In this document: one piece after another, positions 53,801 to 61,019 of the stretch
How positions within the stretch are numbered: the stretch's first letter is position 1
How the letters are laid out: each line of letters starts with the position of its first letter
NCBI RefSeq assembly: GCF_001625305.1
Contig: NW_017802802.1
Location: 46,690 to 110,689 of the forward strand
Length of the DNA stretch: 64,000 nucleotides
Origin: Branchiostoma belcheri
Taxonomy: Eukaryota > Chordata > Leptocardii > Amphioxiformes > Branchiostomatidae
Direction of reading: 5' to 3'
The notes under the pieces: generated by a model
Told to the model about the DNA's origin: nothing
Database searches by the model: none
Seen by the model: the letters and a program-made list of their open reading frames with translations, nothing else
Position numbers and translations under genes: made by a program

Positions 53801-56010
53801 AGGTTTGATTCAATTTGCCTCATAAAAAAAGTGACATCTGACTTAGAAAATCCAGTTTTACTGCCCTAAAATCGCTTTGGATTCCTAAGACAGCCACTTT
53901 TCCTTCAAGAGAAGCACAGACAACTCAGTGACCTCTCCTTTACCTGTCCACAGATGACGAGGTGGCAGTGATCTCCCCACACCACCACCATCACCTGGGC
54001 AGCCCTGTGTCCGCGCTCGCCAGCCTGGCCAATCACACGTCAGCGCTGGAGCAGCTCAGAAGAGAAGCCCTCGCCGACGGTGAACCCCAGGCCAAGAGAC
54101 TGGCAGCCGCCATTGAGAGAGCAACAGGTGGGATAAACATTTGTTGTTGTTGTGTCCTCCGTTTTTTTTTGGGGGGGGGGGGTCTTGGGAGGTCTCTTTG
54201 ATACGTTCCGTGAGTAGCTTGATGGTTAGAGTTGGTAGAACCCCTCACGACCATGCAAAATTCTCAGTTGCCATGGAGAGAGTAACAGGTGGGCATAAAC
54301 AAGCTGTCTTGGTTTTCTTTTTTTTGGGGGGGGGAGGACAAGTTTTAAGTGAGGATTCTAAGATTTAGGCCGTGTTTAAGTAAAGTCATCCAAGGCGCGA
54401 TTCAGGTAAATCACATTCCTCACATCTGGTGAAGCCGTGTCCGATCACAATTCGCTTGAGCTACATTTATTGTTGTTTGATGAAAACACGCAAGGTAGCG
54501 TGTTATTAATGTCAGAGGTCAACGACCTGCTTGCTGATGCCCCCCTCCCAGCGTATCTCGGCCGAATGCCGACGTGGTCCGGCCAGAGGCGGTGAAGCTC
54601 GCCCTAGAATGGACACTTATTTAAGCATTACTGGTCTTTAAGTTGCTGCCACGTAAAATTTGGTATTGCATATTAATTAAAAAATATCACCCCGTAATCC
54701 ATGACCAGGCGAAGTTAAATCACATTGCGTTCAGATGCAAATCGCGATGCAGGAAAACCGATTGGAAACCACCTCTAGAAGTGGCTTGGGATCGAGGCAC
54801 TTTCAATGTGATTTGGAGCGTTCAGATGGAGCCACTTGAAACCGGCTCCGGGTAAACCACATGTAAAGCTCCTTGGGTGACTTCAATTAAACACGGCCTT
54901 AGAGGAGACATATACTGGCAGGCTTGGTGTCAATACACTGGTGGAAGTTGTGTCCTCTTCGTTATTTCTTCTTCCTTTTTGGTAAGAGGAGTCAGATGAC
55001 ACAAATGGTTTACCTACCTGTGTAAGAGATGTAGTTGACTTGGTATATCACTCCTCTATGGTTGAATTGCATGTAACATATATATGAGCATGCTGCAGTA
55101 CGTTTAGGACAAATGCTGTGCATTTCTTCAGTCATAATTTGAAAAACATGTGTATAGGATAGTAGAAATACCAATGATATTCCTTCATCTCTTTATGACA
55201 TTTCCTCTGAATTTCTCCTGAATTTCTGTACCTGTCCTGAAGAATATACTTGGCACTTCATCCCTTCACGTTGTAACCCCTACAGACTATATGTTTGCTG
55301 CAGAGAGAGCAGAGCAGCAGCAGCAGCAGCAGCAACGGGAGCGGGTACAGCAGGAGCTGCAGCAACGCGAACGGGAACAGCGCGAACGGGAACAGCACCA
55401 CCACCACCTCCAGCAGAGGATAGCTGTCCCCCAGCTGCCCGCTGCTAACATCAAGATAGGGTCACTAGGTGGGTCTTGAAAAGTCTCATATCAGTCACAT
55501 GGATGGGTAACTTCAGAGGGTGGGTCAGTGGGTGAGTTGGGTGAGTTGGTTGGTTGGTTGGTTGGTTGGTTGGTTGGTTGGTTGAGTTGAGGGTCACTAT
55601 GCATTCCTTAGCTAGCTTATCTATAATCACATAGGTTAGCGGGACTGTATGTCACATTGAAAACATGCACTGCTGAGCACTGTCCTTGGTGCTGAACTCA
55701 CTATCTGAAATATGACTTCCATTATTTTTTCTTACAGAATAATAATAATATTTGAATATTGTGAATTGTGATGATAAGTAAAAAAAAAATTGTGATATAT
55801 TTTTCTGCTTCTCTCCTTCTCCCAGATAATTCTGACAACAAAAGTCTGATACTGGACATGTCCAGCAGTAACGCCATTGGTGTGAGCATCGAACTGAACG
55901 GCGTGCTGTACCAGGGCGTGCTGTACGCCAGAAACGCTGTCCCCACGCTCTCCCCACACGAGCCCGGGCCGCAGAGCGCTGCCAGCATCCCCCGCTCCAA
56001 TGCGGTGTGA
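14036..56010 (+). CDS. ARID3: ARID3 / dead ringer family transcription factor, whole spliced gene (7 confident coding exons)
   Basis: Joining 14036-14428, 24956-25028, 39190-39373, 53358-53557, 53954-54127, 55286-55468 and 55826-56010 gives 1392 nt, or 463 residues plus stop. Every junction has GT/AG borders and matching phase. The ARID domain is unmistakable: WSFQEQFKQ-LYEIDDDPKRKEF, then FTFMQKRGTPVNRIPIMAKQ, GGLVEVINKKLWREI, LNLPSSITSAAFTLRTQ and YMKYLYPYECE. This is the extended ARID typical of ARID3A/B/C and fly dead ringer (retained). The C-terminus holds a REKLES-beta-like segment (SIELNGVLYQGVLYAR). Family members are nuclear proteins that bind AT-rich DNA, self-associate and shuttle through REKLES. 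At 463 residues it is shorter than vertebrate ARID3A (near 600), mainly in the N-terminal and linker regions. A single invertebrate pro-orthologue of ARID3A/B/C is inferred; which vertebrate paralogue is closest cannot be told here. Confidence 0.95.
14447..14513. repeat. (CA)n microsatellite just inside intron 1
   Basis: About 33 uninterrupted CA units begin 18 bp after the exon 1 donor, with shorter CA pieces on both sides. Reading through the donor would give a His/Thr repeat and then a stop at about 14612. Intronic CA repeats near donors are known hnRNP L binding sites that can change splicing. Confidence 0.95.
16150..16860. promoter_or_regulatory. candidate regulatory block in proximal intron 1
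   Basis: A repeat-poor, GC-balanced stretch with AGATTAATTTATGCATTTCT and several CpG and GATCAAT words, 1.7-2.4 kb after exon 1. It shows no coding signal. The call rests on texture and position only. Confidence 0.25.
17033..17202. mobile_element. family A MITE copy in intron 1
   Basis: The left end ACTCTCCAAGCAGAGGTTTA and the right end ATATCTGCTTGGAGATTA are inverted copies of the family A terminus, about 165 bp apart. The interior is AT-rich and non-coding. Confidence 0.6.
18873..19187 (+). repeat. two-unit diverged tandem duplication (period about 169 bp)
   Basis: Unit 1 starts at 18873 and unit 2 at 19042. Shared blocks are ATTGATCTCAAGAAAAA, GACAACATACAAGAGGAACT and TTTACAGTCCAA.GGGA. 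Unit 1 carries an extra (TA)n. The array ends about 360 bp before the candidate cassette exon. Confidence 0.75.
19549..19653 (+). CDS. ARID3: candidate alternative (cassette) coding exon of ARID3, 35 codons, phase 0-0
   Basis: A 105-bp GC-richer island sits in AT-rich intron 1. It is preceded by a good acceptor (pyrimidine-rich tract ending CTACACAG) and followed by a donor (GAG|GTGAAG). It reads KQRKMPAALDSM, then KVPGQRQGDFGHSAHQ, then YMTALNE, without a stop. Exon 1 ends and the next ARID exon begins in phase 0, so inclusion keeps frame and gives a 498-residue protein. The insert would fall between FKQ and LYE, inside the first ARID helix. The frame closes at a stop six codons upstream of the acceptor. 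ATG 19561 has A at -3, so an alternative N-terminus starting here is another reading. I do not recognise the peptide from other ARID3 proteins. It could be a chance exon-like stretch. Confidence 0.5.
19753..20079 (+). mobile_element. family D MITE, most complete copy, 100 bp after the candidate cassette exon
   Basis: The left terminus AAGGCACTCAATGCAATTTC and the right terminus GAAATTGCTTTGGGTGCCTT are inverted copies. TTTAA lies at each edge, compatible with a TTAA-type target duplication as in piggyBac-related elements. The interior (TTTTTGTACCACCAAC.. GTCAGCGACTTTGCCTC.. TATGGGATAGGG) is shared with three other copies in the window. Confidence 0.65.
20456..20630. mobile_element. family A MITE copy in intron 1
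   Basis: The left end GATCTCCAAGCAGATCTTTT and the right end ACTTCTGCTTGGAGAATA are inverted copies of the family terminus. The size of about 170 bp matches the copy at 17033-17202, which supports a real non-autonomous family. Confidence 0.6.
22370..22860. promoter_or_regulatory. candidate regulatory block with a TATA-like core in intron 1
   Basis: This is a low-repeat, GC-balanced stretch with no coding frame. It holds ATTTATAGCATC, TATTTATTGG and a good TATA-like TATATAAAGG at 22767-22776, 2.2 kb upstream of the first ARID exon. It could be an enhancer or an internal promoter. No conservation data are available here. Confidence 0.3.
24956..25028 (+). CDS. ARID3: ARID3 coding exon 2: start of the ARID domain (residues 132-156)
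   Basis: The acceptor TTTTACAG precedes CTA TAT GAA and the donor is G|GTAAGG. The exon encodes LYEIDDDPKRKEF, then LDNLFTFMQKR and the first base of Gly156. This is the N-terminal helix pair of the ARID fold and matches the ARID3 family almost residue for residue. At 73 nt it is a small exon between introns of about 10.5 and 14.2 kb, and it shifts phase from 0 to 1, so it cannot be skipped in frame. Confidence 0.97.
26035..26288 (-). mobile_element. tRNA-derived SINE, same family as 3947-4175
   Basis: On the minus strand it starts ACGGCCGAGTGGTTAGACTA, has a B box GGCTCGATTCC, and then GTGTCCTTGGGAAAGCCACT, ATGGGTACCTGAATTC and AGGAGAGGGATGGGCTTCGC. It is longer and better preserved than the 4-kb copy and lies in intron 2. 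Confidence 0.75.
26436..26526 (+). repeat. TCTG microsatellite plus family F repeat in intron 2
   Basis: (TCTG)n precedes GGGTTTTAGCACGATAACTC, AAGCCTTGGATGGGTTGTCA and TGAAACCTGGTATG. This matches 9190-9250 over about 60 bp. Confidence 0.55.
28228..28415 (-). mobile_element. family D MITE copy in intron 2, truncated
   Basis: It shares the CCTATCCCATGCATACTAAT, GATGTCGCTGATGGAAAACG and ATTGGTGGTACCAAATGATA blocks with the copy at 4379-4576, in the same orientation. Terminal repeats are not evident. Confidence 0.6.
30269..30343. repeat. near-perfect 75-nt hairpin (30-bp arms, 15-nt loop)
   Basis: Arms 30269-30298 (CCCAACGTCCATGTCATCTT start) and 30314-30343 pair at 29 of 30 positions, the exception being A.G, or G.U in RNA. 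The size suits either a minimal palindromic MITE or a small-RNA precursor. It lies in intron 2. Confidence 0.8.
30410..30461 (+). repeat. two direct copies of a 24-mer
   Basis: ACTTCCCAACATGACATCCC with TGGG occurs at 30410-30433 and 30438-30461, 70 bp after the hairpin. Confidence 0.85.
36701..36730. repeat. 11-bp perfect inverted repeat
   Basis: CCAAGGACATT (36701-36711) and AATGTCCTTGG (36720-36730) flank an 8-base loop in intron 2. No element around it was recognised. Confidence 0.6.
38858..38897. repeat. (TG)n then (CG)n microsatellite in intron 2
   Basis: About 12 TG units pass into a CGCGCG run, about 290 bp before ARID coding exon 3. Confidence 0.9.
39190..39373 (+). CDS. ARID3: ARID3 coding exon 3: core ARID helices (residues 156-217)
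   Basis: The acceptor CTGTTGCAG and donor CA|GTGAGTA bound 184 nt. The encoded segments are TPVNRIPIMAKQTLDLYQLF, NLVVERGGLVEVINKKLWRE and ITKGLNLPSSITSAAFTLRT. These cover the loop, the helix-turn-helix-like DNA-contact region and the SAAFTLRTQY signature of the family. Family comparison places the major-groove contacts here. The last codon (Gln217) is split 2+1 with the next exon. Confidence 0.97.
39508..39612 (+). mobile_element. tRNA-derived SINE fragment in intron 3
   Basis: GATTGGCAAGGTGGTCTTGT and GGGTTTGAATCCCTG are tRNA-like A and B box regions. GTGTCCTTGGGAAGGGCACT matches the body of the SINE at 26035-26288. The 3' half is missing. Confidence 0.6.
40400..42800. promoter_or_regulatory. 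candidate conserved regulatory block in intron 3
   Basis: About 2.4 kb is free of recognisable repeats and microsatellites, unlike the DNA around it. It has even composition and many ATTA/TAAT homeodomain-core words (AATTAATTCCC, CTATTATTAATTAACC). It shows no coding signal. The call rests on texture only. Confidence 0.3.
45306..45637. mobile_element. family E MITE with flanking 30-bp repeats
   Basis: The element 45338-45607 starts CAGGGCTCAAAAT and ends ATTTGGAGCCCTG, inverted copies of each other. The interior is rich in CCTGCA/TGCAGG palindromes. Imperfect 30-bp direct repeats (CCCTGAGATA.CCC..TTT) lie at 45306-45335 and 45608-45637. Partial relatives are at 48533, 49660 and 52318. Confidence 0.6.
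47040..48350. promoter_or_regulatory. candidate conserved regulatory block in intron 3
   Basis: A repeat-poor, higher-GC stretch with motifs such as GCAATTGGCCGGCC and GATAAGGTTAATTG. No exon with both splice sites was found in it. It is inferred regulatory DNA by texture only. Confidence 0.28.
48533..48585 (+). repeat. partial family E repeat, left end
   Basis: CAGGGCTCGAAATATTTTTT, followed by TGCA- and CAGGTAAT-containing sequence, resembles the left part of the element at 45338. It is short and diverged. Confidence 0.35.
49660..49757 (+). repeat. partial family E repeat
   Basis: TTGTCTGGTGCAGGTAATTT, TCAATGTTTCCTG and TGCAGAAAAAAGTATTTTGA match the right half of the element at 45338-45607. 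Confidence 0.5.
51100..52080. promoter_or_regulatory. candidate conserved enhancer-like block in intron 3, rich in homeodomain/POU words
   Basis: A dense series of TAAT/ATTA cores lies between about 51370 and 51625 (AAAATTAATGTGG, GGATTAAATCGCC, GCATTAATAATAGG, AAAAATTAATGG). It ends with the POU-like TATGCATAAT at 51607-51616 and CAATTTGCCCCATTGG. It is repeat-free and has no coding frame with splice sites. Of the candidate blocks this has the most motif support. Confidence 0.38.
52318..52412. repeat. possible family E relative
   Basis: GAGTGCAGGTAAACATCAGA and the perfect palindrome AACCTGCATATGCAGGTT (52380-52397) resemble family E interiors. The ends are not clear. Confidence 0.3.
52430..52498. 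repeat. perfect 69-nt hairpin (23-bp arms, 23-nt loop)
   Basis: Arms 52430-52452 (AGCGGCTTTCGAATGATTTG start) and 52476-52498 are perfectly complementary. Partial pairing may continue into the loop. A third copy of GAATGATTTGA-like sequence follows at about 52515. It is in intron 3, sense to the gene if transcribed with it. Confidence 0.8.
52875..53003 (-). mobile_element. tRNA-derived SINE fragment in intron 3
   Basis: On the minus strand, CTAGTCCAGCAGTTAGCAAC is followed by GGGAGTTCGAATCCCAGC, a good B box with the stem of a T arm. The head differs from the other SINEs in the window, so it may belong to a second tRNA-derived family. Confidence 0.5.
53358..53557 (+). CDS. ARID3: ARID3 coding exon 4: end of ARID and C-terminal ARID extension (residues 217-283)
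   Basis: The acceptor CCTCCCCAG precedes A-TAC-ATG, which completes Gln217. The exon reads YMKYLYPYECETKKLSSPLE, then LQAAIDGNRRESRRASFSYQ. The YMKYLYPYE block and the LQAAIDGNRRE basic helix are hallmarks of the extended ARID of ARID3 proteins. After that comes a Ser/Pro/Gly linker (QARLLATGNGTPHSAS). The donor is TCTG|GTACGT, leaving phase 1. Confidence 0.96.
53660..53897 (+). mobile_element. family D MITE copy inside the 396-bp intron between coding exons 4 and 5
   Basis: It begins TTTCCCTTTATTTTTTGGTA, continues CATCAGCTATATCACAG, and ends CAGTTTTACTGCCCTAAAAT then CGCTTTGG. This aligns with the right part of the 19753-20079 copy. It makes up more than half of this short intron and stops about 55 bp before the acceptor. 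Confidence 0.65.
53954..54127 (+). CDS. ARID3: ARID3 coding exon 5: linker with His run and charged helix (residues 284-341)
   Basis: The acceptor is CTGTCCACAG and the donor ACAG|GTGGGA. At 174 nt (58 codons) with phase 1 at both ends, it could be skipped without loss of frame. It encodes DDEVAVISPHHHHH, then a predicted helical charged stretch (SALEQLRREALADGEPQAKR, LAAAIERAT). This lies where the alpha part of REKLES sits in the family, but I can align only its position and character, not specific residues. The 3' end of the exon with its donor is duplicated 161 bp downstream. Confidence 0.92.
54265..54340 (+). repeat. diverged duplicate of the coding exon 5 donor region, in intron 5
   Basis: GCCATGGAGAGAGTAACAG followed by GTGGGCATAAAC at 54270-54300 copies GCCATTGAGAGAGCAACAG followed by GTGGGATAAAC at the exon border (54109-54138), 161 bp away. 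Both copies run on into a T-then-G homopolymer tract. The duplicate keeps a donor-like AG|GTGGG. Reading from the exon into it meets a stop first, so it is not an in-frame extension. Confidence 0.7.
54341..55285 (+). other. intron 5 (rest)
   Basis: After the duplicated donor fragment there are about 950 bp with no repeat or coding signal that I recognise. Confidence 0.6.
55286..55468 (+). CDS. ARID3: ARID3 coding exon 6: Gln/Arg/Glu-rich segment (residues 342-402)
   Basis: The acceptor CCCCTACAG precedes AC-TAT-ATG (Asp342 split) and the donor is CTAG|GTGGGT. At 183 nt (61 codons) and phase 1-1, it is also skippable in frame. It encodes YMFAAERAE, a run of seven Gln (CAG/CAA, about 55315-55335), REREQREREQ-type repeats, HHHH and then AVPQLPAANIKIGSL. 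The Gln/Arg/Glu part is probably a long charged helix or coiled coil. The CAG run may be length-variable between alleles. The tail leads into the REKLES-beta exon. Confidence 0.92.
55545..55584. repeat. (TTGG)n microsatellite in intron 6
   Basis: About 10 uninterrupted TTGG units in the 357-bp intron before the last coding exon. Confidence 0.95.
55679..55705 (+). repeat. 27-bp exact repeat of downstream hairpin element, in intron 6
   Basis: This is identical over 27 bases to 59612-59638 (CTGTCCTTGGTGCTGAACTC core). It lies 120 bp before the acceptor of the last coding exon. Confidence 0.6.
55826..56010 (+). CDS. ARID3: ARID3 terminal coding exon 7: REKLES-beta-like segment and C-terminus (residues 403-463)
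   Basis: The acceptor TTCTCCCAG precedes AT-AAT-TCT (Asp403 split) and the exon ends at TGA 56008-56010. It encodes LILDMSSSNAIGVSIELNG, then VLYQGVLYARNAVPTLSP. The SIELNGVLYQGVLYAR block matches the beta part of REKLES, which in vertebrate Bright/ARID3A mediates self-association and nuclear export or retention. A short Pro/Ser-rich tail follows. The stop lies about 45 codons after this block, as is usual for a C-terminal REKLES. Confidence 0.95.
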
Positions 56011-56300
56011 GACCCACTTTGGTGGGAGACCCTACCTTGCACTGCCCCTTTACTGTGCAGGCTGTGGCAGAGGTTTGTGACCCTCCGAAAAAATTTAAAA
56101 ATATTGTTATCTGGAATGTGTATAGTTTAAAGAAAGTAGATTCTGTCATTATAGTTCCAGTATAAATCTATCCACAATGTCATTATTTGTAATATTTGAT
56201 ATTACAAAGGAATTGTTGTCTTTCCCTTTTTTTAAGGTGGCGTACATGTATGTACAGGAAAGGGACAACTTTCAGTATACTACATGTCCATAAGTATGTC

Positions 56301-56306
56301 AATAAA
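56301..56306 (+). terminator. candidate proximal poly(A) signal AATAAA
   Basis: An exact hexamer 291 bp after the stop codon. Use of this site would give a short 3' UTR. No strong GT-rich element is obvious just downstream. Confidence 0.3.
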
Positions 56307-57295
56307 CTCAATACCATGGCCCAGAAACAAAGTTGATCAAAGTGCTTACATGTGTGTAAGATAAATTTCTAAAAAGAGCCAAACTGTTGCCACATCCTGC
56401 ACACTCATGCCAAAACCAAAGCAATCTCCATTGTACCTGACTCCACATGTTCCCAGTGTAGAGGAAACAGGGACCACAGTTGGTCTCTGAGTAGACATGC
56501 CAATACAATTCCAGTCATCCTTTTTTTTCCCTATACTTACCAGATCTGAAAAGTTGATATACAACGTGAAAACATTTTTTAGCTTTGTTAGTGTGTATAC
56601 TCTGTACATCTATGTCCCAAGTATACTTAATTTACTTTAGATCATGTATTTCAGCCACATTTAACCTGTTTGTTTTAGATGTAAGGAATTGTACTGACAT
56701 GGTTTAACGGTGTATTTTGTACCATTAAAACTGTACACAGTGTCCTCCAACTTGTAAATGTGACTCCTCAAAAAAAAAAGTGCTCTTCATATGACCCTGT
56801 GTTAAAGTCCCGGTGTAAATGTTAGCAGTGTAGGTGTACATTCCTCCAGCTTGTTGGCAGAGCATACTGTGCCTGCTTGAAACCTGCATTGGTCGAAGGT
56901 CTCATTTAAGGTTGTATTTGCATATTCACGGACAATGTCCCATCTATACTTTTCAAATGTTGTGTGGGAAAAAAATTTCATCTGCAACAGGCAATATTCT
57001 GATGACCAATATTCAATGTTGACCAAACATCCAAGGAAAACCATGAAAAATCCGGGTTACATGCAGGCGCTGTATGTTCTTTCGGCATGCTCATTGCTCC
57101 ACATTCCTGTTGTGTGACTGGGGAGCATTCATGCAGCTGTAGGGTACAGGAATTAATGACTACTGAGCACCAGATAGTTGTCTGCAACAGTGTTTATAGA
57201 CAGGAAATGGTGCAAGGATTGACAATTGTAGAGTGACATTATCTTTTGGAAACGAAACAGAGAAACACACATGAACATTGATACAGTATATACAC

Positions 57296-57320
57296 ACATA
57301 CATACATACATACATACACA
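57296..57320. repeat. (ACAT)n microsatellite in the 3' UTR
   Basis: About six ACAT units are followed by degenerate CACACAAACACA. Confidence 0.85.
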
Positions 57321-59111
57321 CACGAACACACACAAATGCACAAAAACATGTGAGACAACTAGCATAGCACACTATCTGTTTCAATGTCTTCCTGTTACAA
57401 AGACACTGGCATACATGTACATGAACACTGCACTCAGCCAAAACGTTGCTCAGAAAGGCCCCCTGTTGGAAGCAAGTGGTATTGCAGAACCTATACCAAC
57501 CTGCTGCAAAACTGATAAATATTATAGTTTACAAGTTTGCTGTAGAATATCAGTATGTGGTATCAAGTACATTTTATACATATTTTTGTTTCATATGTTA
57601 ACCAGCACATGAGTTATAATCATTTCCTGCGATATGTAATATGTATCTAGAGAAGGTTTGATCATGTAATGATCATAGAATTGTTCTAGTTTTGCTGTCA
57701 ACAGCTGGCAGATATTGTGCACATAAGGTATATTGGGTATTTTATCAATTTAGTGGGTGTACTTCCTTGTCCATTCCAAGGACAAGGTTGATTGAATTCT
57801 TATGATTGACAATCATGTTAAGAAATGTGTGCCGACACAATGATTCTGAAATAACAATGTGCAGTACTAGTACTGGTGTTGGGAATAGATCATTCCAATA
57901 GTTGAACTATTTTTCTCTCTTTTTAAAGACAACTCAAGTCAGGGAATAATGTTTGTAGTTATCTTGGATTTTCTCTTCTTTTCTTGCACTTCTTTCACAG
58001 CTGTTTCCCAGTCCCAAGTATATTTTAAAATCAAAAGTTTCAAAACTGAACCAAGACCACCCTTAAGTACCTTGGCAGACATCAGAATGAGACATTATTA
58101 TTTCAAACTTGGTCTGTTTAATTCTAATGCTATCATTTGGTACAAACTACAATGTAGGTCCTGTACCTTCTTTCTTAGTACTTTTATGTACAATGTAAGT
58201 GGGAAATCAGATTATGTATAACTATGCACATTTAATGCACAGTTTGTTCCACTATTGTTGCAGGAAGATTTTGTAGTGCTTTTTTTTTTCTTTATCATAC
58301 GAGACCTTCATATATATGTAGCTACTTGTTGACACAGTTGTATATGTGTTTTTAGTTTGTTGCCATGACAACATATATACCCTGATGTTGTCCTTACATG
58401 TAACGTTACATCTGCCACAGAAATGCACCCTGTGGGTACAGTCAAACCTGGCTGTAGTGACCACTCAAGAAAATGTAATCAGTAGACAGGTGACCACTAG
58501 AGACGGTTCAGAATTCCTGGGTCCATCTAAAAAAGAATTATGGAAGGGCTCACCAAATGTGGCCACAATGGCCAGGTGGGCCCTTATATGCGTATGCAGG
58601 CATGACTGTATAGTCTTATTCTCTAGAAAATGTAACAGATATAGGTATGATATTCAAGCTGCTGCTTTCAGAATGTTTCTCTTTTTTGGATACTTGCTTT
58701 AGCTTAAACTGTAGCTTTTGTGTTGTACAGTGTGGTTGGCCTTGAAAAGGTGTAAAGTACATCTTTTTATAGCGTGAGAACTTCTCCCAAATCTGTTTTG
58801 TATATCACGTTACACTTGTCTGTGTTTCTAGACAACAGGAAAAAAAAAGAAAGAAAATACCTCAGAGGACATATTAATAAAGGAAGGTATTGAGTCTGCT
58901 AAATAGCTAGAGGACTTTTTTTGGCGCCGCCTCAGGGGCGTAGCGTTTTCTTGCTGTGCGTGTAGATAGGTCTGTGTAATTGTATCCAGGAGTGCAGCTT
59001 TGTAGATGGCCTATGCGAGTCGGTGCGTAGTGTCCTGGTGCATTGTGGGAGCGGTATCTGTATATTTTGGTTACGGTAACAAGTGGAGTCCGAATCCTTG
59101 TATTTTTACTC

Positions 59112-59117
59112 AATAAA
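59112..59117 (+). terminator. candidate distal poly(A) signal AATAAA
   Basis: An exact AATAAA hexamer is followed within 25-50 bases by TG-rich sequence, as expected for a cleavage and polyadenylation site. It is the most 3' of the candidates for this gene; AATAAA at 56301 is the proximal alternative. Confidence 0.4.
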
Positions 59118-59599
59118 ACAGAGGAGGATATGTATCCAGAATGGTGAGACTGTCTTTTGTGTCATATCACCACCAACACACAAACACACACAGTGGGGTG
59201 GCTGAGTTTATTTTTGTGGGAGAAGCACTAGATACTTTATTTTCTAACAAACTTTATTGACACAAACGTACAATTGACTATTAAGGTCTAGAACTATGTT
59301 GGCATACTTCAGTCTCAAGAGACTATGGAAGTATAGAAGTATATATACAGAAAAATGTGGATACAAATGAATTAACTTGCATACAAGTATATTGTATATT
59401 GAATAAATCAACATGTAGAGCTTGTATTCTACTAGTTCTAAAGTCTAAACATTCTTTGATATACTAGTACATATTTACCTGTGCACAGTAAGGGTTATCT
59501 CATAGATAATAATTTACTCTATCTATAGCATGAAATACAACAAATTTTGTTGAGCAAGTGGAAAGAAAGTTGAACAAATTTGAGCGTTTTATAAAAAAT

Positions 59600-59691
59600 G
59601 TTCTGTTCAGAACTGTCCTTGGTGCTGAACTCACTATCAAAACGTTTCGTGCCTCAGTGTTTCAGTACCAAGGACAGACCCGGTACAGAAC
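59600..59691. repeat. hairpin element just downstream of the gene, sharing a 27-mer with intron 6
   Basis: CTGTCCTTGGTGCTGAA (59613-59629) is inverted at 59661-59677 with one mismatch, and the outer GTTCTGT/ACAGAAC parts also pair. A 27-base stretch (59612-59638) is identical to 55679-55705 in intron 6. It is probably a small MITE with a partial copy in the intron. Confidence 0.5.
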
Positions 59692-61019
59692 AAAAATAAC
59701 CAGAAAAATCACCCCGAGAGAGAAAAAACTTTGTTAAGGCATCTATATTCGTGCTGTAAAATGTAGAAACTTTAGTTTAGGTGGTTAGAAATCACTGCAT
59801 GATTCAGATCTTTGTACACAGCCAAGGCTTTATACCTACCGACTGTCATCTTCCTCAGCTCAGGGTACTACTAACCGGTTCTGCTGTAGTTCACACGACC
59901 GCTAGGTGTCGCTGCTGCAGTGTGTAGAAAGCGGTCCCAAGTTAACGTCACGCGTCATCTAATAGGGCCGCATTCTTCACTCTACATCATGCAGGTGCAT
60001 CTGCGTCTTACAGCCATGTGAAATGGATCCAGTAAGATGCTAGAGTTTTTTTATACAAATAAATCTTATGAGCTATCTGTGTAGTAGCTATAAGGGCTGG
60101 AAAATAAGTGATAGGAGTTACAAGACTTTCAACACGGAACATCTGGGTGACGTAAAATTACGCAATAGTAGTCGTCTCTTCCGTAAGTTATCATAGTTCA
60201 TGGACGCCCCCTAACAAAACGCTAATAAAATGCAGATAGAATGGTTCATTCCAAGCAGCTTCACAAAAGAAGCAGTGGTGATGCATATATCCTGGATATT
60301 TGATATGTATTATAGACATTCCCTCTGCCTTCCAAACATTTGTTTCAATTCTCCTGGCCTGACCCAGTATTAGTGCTCAAATCTTTCGAAGTTAAAAAAT
60401 GTCGAACGATATTCAAAGTGTACTAGTATTCAAACTGCGGTATGACTACACTCTGATTATCCCTACAGCATTCGATACTTCTGGCTATTCAAAGTGAATA
60501 CTTAAAAATTCAGCGTGGATTTTAAATATTCAGACCAATTTTGGCTCTCCTTTGCATACGATCAGAATGAACTTCGAATATACAGTAACATACAAATAAT
60601 TTTCATTCAGACGTTATTCCGGCTCAATTCCGCCTGTAGAGGGAGTGGGTTATCATTTATGGTTATAACTATCAACACTAGATATCAAAAAGCAGTATGC
60701 TATCACACACAAAAATGTTATAGTAATATAAAACAGTCCCCTGTGGAGCCTGCAAGAGAGGCTACGTATTGGTCACTCCAAGGAGAGCTTCGATATGGCG
60801 AAATGTTCCTCCTGTGTACGTGGAGAGAAATCGCGGCAAAATGAGGCTCCGATATGGATGCCTTATGGCTCGCACGGACCATTAACACTGTCAGAAGCAA
60901 TCGAACGGACCGGGTGGGCCGGGTGGACGGGCATGGTCAGCATACCAAGGACGGGCACCGGGAACTATAGGGATAACACAGGGTGATAGCGGACTTACAA
61001 TCTTGGAAGCGATAGCATG

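Larger units (their letters stand above)
56011..59135 (+). other. probable 3' UTR of ARID3 with several candidate poly(A) signals
   Basis: No other gene is seen between the stop codon and about 59.1 kb. AATAAA occurs at 56301-56306, 58876-58881 and 59112-59117. The last is followed by a GT-rich stretch (about 59140-59160), a plausible cleavage context. A short 3' UTR of about 0.3 kb and a long one of about 3.1 kb are therefore both possible. The segment also contains an ACAT microsatellite (57296-57320). Confidence 0.5.
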
